Below are positions 1-5,791 of a stretch of DNA of 5,815 nucleotides, in pieces. Location: positions 1 to 5,815 of the forward strand of contig JAAXVZ010000096.1 of the NCBI GenBank assembly GCA_013335235.1, given 5' to 3'. The notes under the pieces were generated by a model, which saw only the letters and a list, made by a program, of their open reading frames with translations, had not been told where the DNA came from and did no database searches. This DNA is from Nanobdellota archaeon. GTDB taxonomy: Archaea > Nanobdellota > Nanobdellia > Woesearchaeales > GW2011-AR15. The first letter of the stretch is position 1; each line of letters begins with the position of its first letter. The translations under genes and the position numbers were made by a program.

Positions 1-1
1 T

Positions 2-190
2 ATAAATTTCAGCTCAGGAGAGCTCACAGTCACAGCTAAGGGCAGCAGGCTTCTCAAGTGCAAGGATTGGGATTTTTCAGCGCAGGAATGCAAAGGTGAG
101 TGGGCATTTATTATGCAGATATATCCTGGAGAGAATTATTCCTTAGCTATAGATGCAGTGGATCCAGCCTATGCTGAAGTCGGACTGGCG
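2..190 (+). other. Conserved Cys/Trp motif and PG-x-x-Y linker at the visible N-terminal edge
   Basis: The segment encodes LLKCKDWDFSAQECKGEW followed by IMQIYPGENYSL and DPAYAEVG. The two cysteines (codons at 59-61 and 89-91) and the spaced tryptophans form a C-x9-C pair that I recognise from large DPANN archaeal surface proteins, where it precedes a DPxYxE linker. A disulfide between them is plausible. The ATG at 113 falls in the middle of this motif, so it is an internal methionine. Function is unknown; it looks like the end of a domain that starts outside the window. Confidence 0.6.
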
Positions 191-3100
191 TCAATCAACA
201 CTGAAAAGCCGCTATATCATCCAGGAGAGACAGCCAAGCTGATTGTGGTTGCCCTTGACAACCAAGGCAGCTTAGTCACTGGTGCCAACCTTACAATCTC
301 TGTTATAAGTCCTGAAGGCGCTGTCACGAACCTGACCAGCCAGGATTTGGATATAACAGAAGAGGAAAGAGGTGTGTATACTGCCTATTATCTTATTGGT
401 GAGTCAGAAGGGAACTATTCTTTGTTCGTATCAGCCATAAGCACTAACCTGAACAACACAATGTTCTCTTATTTTTCTGTCCTTGATTATTATGAGTTTG
501 ACATAATCAGGGAGACCCCGGTCACGACAGATCCCTGGGGCGGACCGTTTACCTCAAGGATTAATATCACTGGAAGCCATTCCCCTTTTGATTTCACTGA
601 GACCATACCTTCCAGGTTCACTGTCCTAGACACAGGCGGTGCAGAGGTTTCTACACAGGATAATTTGACCTATTTGAGATGGTCCAACCTCAATAATGCT
701 TCTTCAGTTAGCTATGTCGCAATCCCTCCGCTTGTAACGCCAGAACTATACTCACTCAGGTCTTATGTGGAATCCGAAGAGGGGATTTTTGAGGAAGCAA
801 GGCCTTGGTACCTTGCAGTCGACCCAATCCTCTATGCCCAGCTATGCGTAGCACAGGACAACAGCAATGGCCAGGATAATTATGATACTGCATGCGATGG
901 AACATACCCCAATGCGTGCGGCGGAGGCGCAGCAGACAGGCTTACATGCAATGACGGCCAGTATGAGACGCATGCAGGAACAAACAACAATAGGTGGGAT
1001 GGCGTCAGGATATCAGCGTATGACTCCACCATCCAGTACTGTACCGGCATAACCAGAGTAGATGTCTGCTATGAATGGTGGCAGAGCGCAGGCCACGATG
1101 TCGCAAGGATTGCTGTCGACAATGACAATTGGGCCAGTGCAACAACAGCAGTATCTACTGTCCCAGGTGCAGCAGCCAATCCCGGAGTGACGTGCGTTGA
1201 TGTCTCATCGCTTGACAACTGGGTATGCGGCAACTTTGACAATACAGGGACTGATGCCCAGGTGGTAGCGCAGGCGCAGAGAGACAATTCAGGGTTATCA
1301 AGGACGCTTACAATCGATGTGCTGTTCTTCAATGTGACATATACCAGCGATTACCCTGTTTCTGTCTATTCCCTAAACTATCCTGCAGATGGAGCAAACT
1401 TCTCTTTCTCCCAGATAACTTTCAATTTCACAGCGAGGGATGACAAGACGATACAGAACTGCAGCCTATACATGAATGTGTCTGGCTGGAGCATCCAGGG
1501 AACTGCCTTCAATGTGACGAACAACACTAATACTAACATAACAATAAGCCCGGCAGATGGGCGTTATATCTGGAACGTAAGATGCTTTGATAATGCGACG
1601 ACACCATATAATGCATGGTACAGCTCAAACTATACCTTTACATTAGATACAGCTGGCCCTAATACTACAATTACAGATCCTCTCAATTTTTCAAACATCT
1701 CTTCTACTACCACATATACCATTTCTGCTACACCCCTAGATGCACTCTCCCCCATTAGCACTGTTTTCTTCTATTATCGCAGATTCCCCTCAGATCCTTG
1801 GACAACAATTTCTAACGATACATCTTCACCTTATAGGGCTACATGGAATCTAGCCTCTCTGCAGGATGCCAACTCATATCAACTGATGGCATATAGCAAT
1901 GATAGCCTAGGGAATATCGGGCAGAATTACACAATCGCCAATATCACAGTCGATAGGACAGGGCCTATAGCGACGCTGATCACACCTGCCAATTTTTCAA
2001 ATATAACAATAGAAAACTATATCGTGAATGCGACAGTATGGGATAATCTTTCGCAAGTGAACACTGTAATATTTGAGTACAGGCAGACTCCCTTCTCTGC
2101 GTGGGTGAATATCTGCACCACAACACCTGTGAATGGAGTCGCTAACTGCACATGGGACCTGACAAGTCTTGCAAACGGCGTACAGTACCAGGTTCAGGCA
2201 AGGGCGAATGACAGCCTTGGGAACATGGGCGGAAACGCGACCAATGGAAATATAACTCTCAGCCTGATACAGCCGCCGATGATATCGCGCATACAATGCT
2301 ATTCCGGGGGATGGATGAACTGCACTGAGATTCCCTACGGGAGCACACTGGAGAGTGTAAGGGCCAATTGCACTTCAAATAATTTCGGAAGCATAAGCAA
2401 TGCCAGCTTTATACTGAAGAACATTGATGATAATCATACTTTCTTCAATTCGACAGTATTCAGCCAGACCGGAGGGTACTGGGAATACAACCTCAATGAT
2501 TTCAATATATATGATTCCGGAGATTTCAGCCTCGCTGTCACATGCAGGGAAAACCCTGAGAACACAACTGAGTACAACTGGACAGTCCCTTGGGGGACAT
2601 TGTCTTCCAGCCTGGTCAGTCCTAGCAATCATACGAATGTGTCCAGGAACAGGTTCTTTAATTTCATATCCAGCATTTCCTGCATCGGAGGGGAATGCGG
2701 ATATGTGGAAGCGACCCTTGATCCTGTCTCAGCAGAGACTGCAGACAGCGGAACAGTCACTGACAATGACGGTGGGAATGATGAAGAAGGGGGCAGCTAC
2801 ACAGACACCCAATCCAACAATGGCGTATACCTTGCAATTGGGGAAAACACGAACGGAGCAAATGACAACGTCAATTCGCTGATAGATTTCACATTCAATA
2901 TAAGCAGCCTCGGAATAACAATATCTGACCTGAATTCAATGAATGTGTCTATAACCTACTGTTATTCCGGGGCAGATACCTATGCGGCAATAAATTGCGA
3001 TGGCGGCACGGACAATCCTGAAAAGACAGCCAACGGAAACCAGGACATATGGATCTACAATTACAACACCTCGGCTTGGGTTGACATAGGCAACCTTGAC

Positions 3101-5791
3101 ACAGCGGGCGGAGAGACTGAGACAACAGATATCTATGTGCCTTCAGGCAGCCTTGCAGACTACATAAGCAATAATATGGTATCTGTCCGTGTCGAATATG
3201 TGACAAACAACGGGAACAATAATGATGCCTGGCTGGCCATAGACTACCTTAACCTGAATGTGGATTATACTTTCTTAAAATCCGGAGCAGTCTCGACAGT
3301 CCAGGGTACTATACCCTTTTACACGACCAGCTCTAACCCTCAGAATGCCACGCATCAAAGCTGCCTTGGGAACATGACTGCAGGAGATACATGCAGTGTC
3401 TCCTGGTATGTTAATGCTACGGGTGAATTAGGTACAGTGCATGATTTCTTTGTGCTTTACAATCTCACAAGCAACAGGGATCATGTAGCAGACTCATCAA
3501 CAAGCCATATCAATATAACCATAATCCAGAATAGCGCACCTTCAGCGGTCTATGTAAACATCACTCCTGCCGCCCCAGGGATATCTGACAACCTGAACTG
3601 CACCTTTGAGGTCTATGACAATGCCCTGGACCTGCTGAGCGCAACAGTCTATTGGTATGAATCAGGAAGCCTGCAGTACAGCGAGACGGTGAATGTTTCG
3701 CGAAACGTACCGTACACGCACACTCTTGGTTCAGGCAATACCTCAGCGAGCGAGACCTGGAAATGCGGCATAATCCCCTATGACCTGGAGTTCTACGGCT
3801 CACAGATGAATTCGACATCTGTGAACATCTCAGCGTCAACTCCTCCAGCAATAAGCAATCTTGAATGCCAGCGATTTGGTGTTGTATGGGGTGCATGCAG
3901 CAATGTTGTATATAATGACCAGTTCACTGCAGTCAGGGCGACATGCACAGATACAGATGGATACATAGTGAATGCAAATTTTACCTTCTCGAACCTGAAT
4001 GATTCGTACACTTTCTTCTCTACAAATTATTCAAGCCAGGCAGGCAATGTATTCACACTTGACTTTGGCGATATAACAATACAGGATTCAGGAGCATTCA
4101 ATATAGATGTGCTTTGCCTTGATAATTCTTCTACTGCCAATACATATACTGGTTCATGGTCTGTACCTTGGGGAACCCTGACTTCCCAGCTTATCAGCCC
4201 TTCCACTAATATCAATGTTACGCAGAATCGTTTTTTCAATTTCACCTCCCGAGTAACTTGTTCAGGTGGGGAATGCGGCAGCATAAACGCGACACTTGAT
4301 CCGACACCTTCATGGTGGAACGGCAATTTCAGGTATAGGCGCAGACTCAACATAACAAACAACCAGGCGTCTGTCCTGCAGTCAGGGTATTCCATGAACA
4401 TCTCTATCAATACGACCTCTGATAAGTTCCTCCAGAATGGCAATGACTTCAGGGTAGTGTGGCTGAACGGCGCAAATTGGGTGGAACTTGACAGGATCAA
4501 TGAGACTTCCAGGTTCGATACAGATTCGACTGAAGTGTGGTTCAAGCTCCAGCAGGCCATCCCCTCAAGCTCTTATGACGACACTTACTTCATATACTAT
4601 GGCCATGCTGGCGCAGCAAGCCCTCCGGTAAACAGGTCGAAGATCTACCTTTACCACGATGATTTCAACAGGGCAGATGTCTCTGACATAAACACTGAGG
4701 CTGCATACGGCAGCACAGGCGGCGGCACATGGTCTATTAGCGGAAACAAGCTTGTGAATGTCGGCGCAGCAGGAGACCCGAACAAACTGGAGATAGATGC
4801 GCTTGGAGATGTAAGTTATGATGTGGATATGTGGGCGAAAATAAACATCTATTCTACCTTGGGAAGTGCTAGCGATCTGTGGAGGATGGGCCTTTCCTCA
4901 AATATTGATGATGTCGGTGGGGATGGGCAAGGATATTGCTTACTGTTCCATCAGGACCATTCCAGCCTTGATCTGCTCAATGACCTGAGGAGCTGGGGTT
5001 TCAATGGCGCATATAGTTGGAATGTAGATACATGGTACAACATGAGGTTCAGGGTGATAAACCCCTCTGCGAGGCTCGGCAATGGGAAGGTATGGTTGGT
5101 CGGGGCAACAGAGCCAAACGCCTGGACGATAACTGATGGGACGTTCGGCACAGGGACAGCAAGGGGGTACGGAGAGCTTGGATTCGGGGGCTCTAGACAG
5201 GGCGATACGACCCATTTCGACGATATTATAATAAGGTACATTGTCACAAATATCCCTACAGCCGCAATAGGATCTGAAGAGGAATATGGGATTAACAAAG
5301 GGATAATCCCCATGTATACAGGAGACCCATTTTACACTATTACCCAAAATCCCATGAATTCAACTACTGCGGCATGTCTATGGAATATGACCTCTGGGGA
5401 CACATGCGATGCGACATGGCAGGTCAATGCAACAGGGACAGCAAATACCACATGGGAATTCTACACGCTATTTGATTCGCTCCAATACAGCGCTATATCT
5501 GAGAATATCTCTAGGAAGATCAATATTACCATAATCTCAAACCAGGCTCCAACAGTCACTGCAGTAAACTTGACACCTGTGCAGCCGCTTTACTCAGATA
5601 ACTTGTACTGCAACTTCACAGTGGCTGACTCTTCTGCTCTGGATATACTGACAGCAAATGTCACATGGTACCTAAATGGCGCTTATAATAGATCAGAGAT
5701 ACGTACAGTATACTCAGGTGTCAGCTCATCTGTGACACTTGGCTCTGGAAACCTTACTGCAGGCCAGGTCTGGCACTGTGGTGCCGTATAA
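2..5791 (+). CDS. Giant modular archaeal surface protein with Ig-like and lectin-like domains, 5' partial
   Basis: One frame stays open from the window edge to TAA at 5789-5791: 37 codons before the first Met (113), then 1892 codons. The upstream codons read through a Cys/Trp motif (WDFSAQECKGEW) continuous with the later residues, so the true start lies outside the window; no signal peptide or membrane anchor can be seen. The protein is a chain of beta-sandwich modules: Ig/macroglobulin-like, a conserved EARPWY domain, a Cys-rich sandwich, three Ig-like domains, and two large repeat units carrying inserted lectin-like modules, one with DUF2341. About 79 N-X-S/T sequons imply heavy N-glycosylation outside the cell. 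Domain content suggests an adhesin or S-layer-associated stalk, possibly glycan-binding; no catalytic motif was recognised. AGG/AGA and ATA codons plus module types suggest DPANN archaea. The 3' end may be frameshifted. I am confident it is real coding sequence, less so about its role. Confidence 0.93.
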   Translation: MNFSSGELTVTAKGSRLLKCKDWDFSAQECKGEWAFIMQIYPGENYSLAIDAVDPAYAEVGLASINTEKPLYHPGETAKLIVVALDNQGSLVTGANLTISVISPEGAVTNLTSQDLDITEEERGVYTAYYLIGESEGNYSLFVSAISTNLNNTMFSYFSVLDYYEFDIIRETPVTTDPWGGPFTSRINITGSHSPFDFTETIPSRFTVLDTGGAEVSTQDNLTYLRWSNLNNASSVSYVAIPPLVTPELYSLRSYVESEEGIFEEARPWYLAVDPILYAQLCVAQDNSNGQDNYDTACDGTYPNACGGGAADRLTCNDGQYETHAGTNNNRWDGVRISAYDSTIQYCTGITRVDVCYEWWQSAGHDVARIAVDNDNWASATTAVSTVPGAAANPGVTCVDVSSLDNWVCGNFDNTGTDAQVVAQAQRDNSGLSRTLTIDVLFFNVTYTSDYPVSVYSLNYPADGANFSFSQITFNFTARDDKTIQNCSLYMNVSGWSIQGTAFNVTNNTNTNITISPADGRYIWNVRCFDNATTPYNAWYSSNYTFTLDTAGPNTTITDPLNFSNISSTTTYTISATPLDALSPISTVFFYYRRFPSDPWTTISNDTSSPYRATWNLASLQDANSYQLMAYSNDSLGNIGQNYTIANITVDRTGPIATLITPANFSNITIENYIVNATVWDNLSQVNTVIFEYRQTPFSAWVNICTTTPVNGVANCTWDLTSLANGVQYQVQARANDSLGNMGGNATNGNITLSLIQPPMISRIQCYSGGWMNCTEIPYGSTLESVRANCTSNNFGSISNASFILKNIDDNHTFFNSTVFSQTGGYWEYNLNDFNIYDSGDFSLAVTCRENPENTTEYNWTVPWGTLSSSLVSPSNHTNVSRNRFFNFISSISCIGGECGYVEATLDPVSAETADSGTVTDNDGGNDEEGGSYTDTQSNNGVYLAIGENTNGANDNVNSLIDFTFNISSLGITISDLNSMNVSITYCYSGADTYAAINCDGGTDNPEKTANGNQDIWIYNYNTSAWVDIGNLDTAGGETETTDIYVPSGSLADYISNNMVSVRVEYVTNNGNNNDAWLAIDYLNLNVDYTFLKSGAVSTVQGTIPFYTTSSNPQNATHQSCLGNMTAGDTCSVSWYVNATGELGTVHDFFVLYNLTSNRDHVADSSTSHINITIIQNSAPSAVYVNITPAAPGISDNLNCTFEVYDNALDLLSATVYWYESGSLQYSETVNVSRNVPYTHTLGSGNTSASETWKCGIIPYDLEFYGSQMNSTSVNISASTPPAISNLECQRFGVVWGACSNVVYNDQFTAVRATCTDTDGYIVNANFTFSNLNDSYTFFSTNYSSQAGNVFTLDFGDITIQDSGAFNIDVLCLDNSSTANTYTGSWSVPWGTLTSQLISPSTNINVTQNRFFNFTSRVTCSGGECGSINATLDPTPSWWNGNFRYRRRLNITNNQASVLQSGYSMNISINTTSDKFLQNGNDFRVVWLNGANWVELDRINETSRFDTDSTEVWFKLQQAIPSSSYDDTYFIYYGHAGAASPPVNRSKIYLYHDDFNRADVSDINTEAAYGSTGGGTWSISGNKLVNVGAAGDPNKLEIDALGDVSYDVDMWAKINIYSTLGSASDLWRMGLSSNIDDVGGDGQGYCLLFHQDHSSLDLLNDLRSWGFNGAYSWNVDTWYNMRFRVINPSARLGNGKVWLVGATEPNAWTITDGTFGTGTARGYGELGFGGSRQGDTTHFDDIIIRYIVTNIPTAAIGSEEEYGINKGIIPMYTGDPFYTITQNPMNSTTAACLWNMTSGDTCDATWQVNATGTANTTWEFYTLFDSLQYSAISENISRKINITIISNQAPTVTAVNLTPVQPLYSDNLYCNFTVADSSALDILTANVTWYLNGAYNRSEIRTVYSGVSSSVTLGSGNLTAGQVWHCGAV
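191..490 (+). other. Ig/macroglobulin-like beta-sandwich domain
   Basis: Residues 27-126 read as a typical surface beta-sandwich: an opening strand with KPLYHPGETAKLIVVALD, an interior SPEG turn, the EEERGVYTAYYLIGES segment, and a closing GNYSLFVSA strand. The pattern (xPGExxxlxVxaxDxxGxxVxxAxxxxxVxxPxG, then GxYxxxYxxxxxxGxYxlxVxA) is that of MG2-like and invasin-like domains known from alpha-2-macroglobulins and from archaeal and bacterial surface proteins. It probably acts as a structural spacer. Five sequons lie in or near it. Confidence 0.65.
491..826 (+). other. Conserved domain ending in EARPWYLAVDP
   Basis: Residues 127-238 start YEFDIIRETPVTTDPWGG and end with a PPLVTPELYSLRSYV stretch and EARPWYLAVDP. 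The spaced landmarks (DIxRxTP, a DP pair, FTETIPSRF, P-L-x-TPELYSL, EARPWYxAVDP) resemble a recurrent module in long DPANN surface proteins, as I recall it; I know no Pfam name for it. It separates the N-terminal spacer from the Cys-rich module and has no visible catalytic signature. A beta-rich fold is inferred from the alternating hydrophobic pattern. Confidence 0.5.
827..1357 (+). other. Eight-cysteine beta-sandwich module, lectin/CBM-like
   Basis: Residues 239-415 hold eight cysteines (245, 261, 269, 279, 310, 319, 361, 372), an even number that fits four disulfides in an extracellular domain. The module is rich in Asp, Asn, Gly and Trp (QDNSNGQDNYD, CYEWWQ, DNDNWA, DNWVCGNFDN) and closes with LTIDVLFFNVTYT, a strand pattern also seen at the end of the module inserted in unit 1. 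There is no N-X-S/T sequon before N407, in contrast to the Ig-like domains after it. Carbohydrate or calcium binding is an inference from the aromatic and acidic loops, not from a recognised family. Confidence 0.5.
1358..1660 (+). other. Ig-like domain with one Cys pair
   Basis: Residues 416-516 contain VYSLNYPADGANFSFSQITF, then NFTARDD, NCSLYMNVSGW, and ADGRYIWNVRCFDN, ending TFTLDTAGP. This is the standard pattern of archaeal/bacterial Ig-like (Big-type) domains: a YPADG opening turn, a central Cys in NCSLY, a second Cys in the WNVRCFD strand, and a DTxGP linker to the next domain. The two cysteines are placed to form the usual Ig intersheet bridge. It carries nine sequons in about 100 residues, so it is probably a glycosylated spacer. 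Confidence 0.7.
1661..2272 (+). repeat. Tandem pair of Ig-like domains
   Basis: Residues 517-618 and 619-720 are two copies of one Ig-like domain of equal length (102 residues each). Both open with a TITDPLNFSNIS / TLITPANFSNIT turn, have a VFFYYRR / VIFEYRQ strand followed by W, a TWNLASL / TWDLTSL strand, and close with NDSLGNIGQN / NDSLGNMGGN. Linkers of the DTAGP and DRTGP type precede each. This is the arrangement of repeated cadherin-like or Big domains that form extended stalks. The copies are diverged, so the duplication is not recent. The first copy also differs in codon use from its neighbour. Confidence 0.75.
2726..3277 (+). other. Cargo module inserted in unit 1: jelly-roll-like beta-sandwich
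   Basis: Residues 872-1055 interrupt the split domain just after ATLDP. The module starts with an acidic Gly-rich stretch (TDNDGGNDEEGGSYTD), continues with GVYLAIGENTNGANDNVNS, a MNVSITYCYSG strand, IWIYNYNTSAWVDIGNLD, DYISNNMVSVRVEYV, and closes AWLAIDYLNLNVDYT. The W-containing strand, the SVRVEY strand and the IDYLxLxVxYT ending match a common archaeal surface beta-sandwich that I recall as CBM/lectin-like; I cannot name a family. Two cysteines (in TYCYSG and INCDGG) could pair. It has only three sequons. Its last strand resembles the end of the eight-Cys module, so the two may be distant relatives. Confidence 0.6.
3539..3841 (+). other. Closing Ig-like domain of unit 1
   Basis: Residues 1143-1243 run from PSAVYVNITPAAPGISDNLN to STSVNISAST. 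Landmarks are an NITPAxPxxSDNLxC opening, a central ATVYWYESG strand, a TLGSGNTSASETWKCG strand with the second Cys, and a IPYDLEFYGSQ loop. This is an fn3/Ig-type sandwich with a Cys pair (in LNCTF and WKCG). The same domain is repeated at the end of unit 2 but is cut short there, so this copy gives the expected full length. Confidence 0.65.
3842..5788 (+). repeat. Composite repeat unit 2, 3'-truncated
   Basis: Residues 1244-1892 repeat unit 1: an Ig-like domain opening PPAISNLEC, the first half of the split domain ending CSGGECGSINATLDP (C1383, C1388), a different and larger insert (about 1398-1727), the second half with NPMNSTTAACLWNM and GDTCDATWQVNATG (C1755, C1765), and the start of the closing Ig-like domain. 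From the PP opening to ATLDP the unit takes 154 residues against 151 in unit 1; from the Gly after the insert to the Trp of W-x-CG it takes 157 against 158. The unit ends at WHCGAV and a stop, about 22 residues short of the end of unit 1. Confidence 0.85.
4304..5293 (+). other. Cargo module inserted in unit 2: DUF2341 plus concanavalin-like domain
   Basis: Residues 1398-1727 interrupt the split domain at the same place as in unit 1. The first part (about 1401-1507) has the DUF2341 hallmarks: SWWNGNFRYRRRLNITN, RVVWLNGANWVELDR, EVWFKLQ and TYFIYYGHAGAASP. The second part (about 1516-1712) reads as a concanavalin-A-like beta-sandwich of the LamG-related kind: HDDFNRAD, GTWSISGNKLVN, DMWAKINI, GYCLLFH, WYNMRFRVI, GKVWLVGATEPNAW, HFDDIIIRY. 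It closes with PTAAIGSEEEYG, the GSEE ending usual for DUF2341-LamG modules. Such pairs are found in secreted polysaccharide-binding proteins; ligand binding here is inferred. The concanavalin-like part has no N-X-S/T sequon. Confidence 0.75.
5549..5791 (+). other. Truncated closing Ig-like domain of unit 2
   Basis: Residues 1813-1892 match the closing Ig-like domain of unit 1 up to the second Cys strand: VNLTPVQPLYSDNLYCNF, ANVTWYLNG, TLGSGNLTAGQVWHCG. The frame then reads A-V-stop where unit 1 continues IIPYDLEFYGSQ and about 15 more residues. An Ig sandwich without its last strand would be expected to fold poorly, and no C-terminal anchor follows. Traces of the missing loop are readable in the + strand next to the stop (P-Y in frame 3 at 5784-5789, D-L in frame 2 at 5792-5797). 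Confidence 0.6.

Larger units (their letters stand above)
2273..3841 (+). repeat. Composite repeat unit 1: Ig-like, split four-Cys domain, Ig-like
   Basis: Residues 721-1243 form the first of two homologous units. Order: an Ig-like domain opening PPMISRIQC (721 to about 829); the first half of a split domain (about 830-871) ending CIGGECGYVEATLDP with C857 and C862; an unrelated insert (872-1055); the second half (about 1056-1141) with NPQNATHQSC, GDTCSVSWYVNATG and C1084 and C1094; then a final Ig-like domain (1142-1243) with WKCGIIPYDLEFYGSQ. Over the 45 residues from WGTL to ATLDP, 29 are identical to unit 2 by hand alignment. The flanking landmarks are spaced almost identically in both units, so this is a real large-scale duplication. 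Confidence 0.85.

Noticed and set aside
1..8. TATAAATT resembles an archaeal TATA box
   Set aside because: It lies inside the open frame (I-N-F codons) of a gene that continues upstream, and the Met it would serve is internal to a conserved motif.
11..24. Small inverted repeat AGCTC-AGGA-GAGCT
   Set aside because: A 5 bp stem inside coding sequence, with no T-tract or other regulatory context; expected by chance.
92..115. AAAGGTGAG before ATG 113 looks like a ribosome binding site
   Set aside because: It encodes the conserved C-K-G-E part of the Cys/Trp motif, the spacing to the ATG is long (about 12-13 bases), and the frame is open before it.
2762..2790. Dockerin or EF-hand calcium loop in the acidic stretch
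   Set aside because: The order of residues does not match the DxDxDGxxxxxE loop and there is no paired second copy or helix.
2424..2882. 152-codon overlapping ORF on the + strand in another frame
   Set aside because: It overlaps conserved unit 1 sequence, and its Met/Ser/Gln-rich translation has no recognisable fold pattern.
2726..3277. The inserts in units 1 and 2 as DNA-level mobile elements or inteins
   Set aside because: No terminal repeats, target-site duplications, transposase, or intein splice residues (Cys/Ser start, HN end) are seen; they read as ordinary beta-sandwich domains nested in a loop.
4027..4560. 177-codon antisense ORF, the longest on the minus strand
   Set aside because: It is antisense to the well-supported DUF2341 region and unit 2; its translation shows no domain pattern and it has no promoter or gene context. 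The other antisense ORFs fail for the same reasons.
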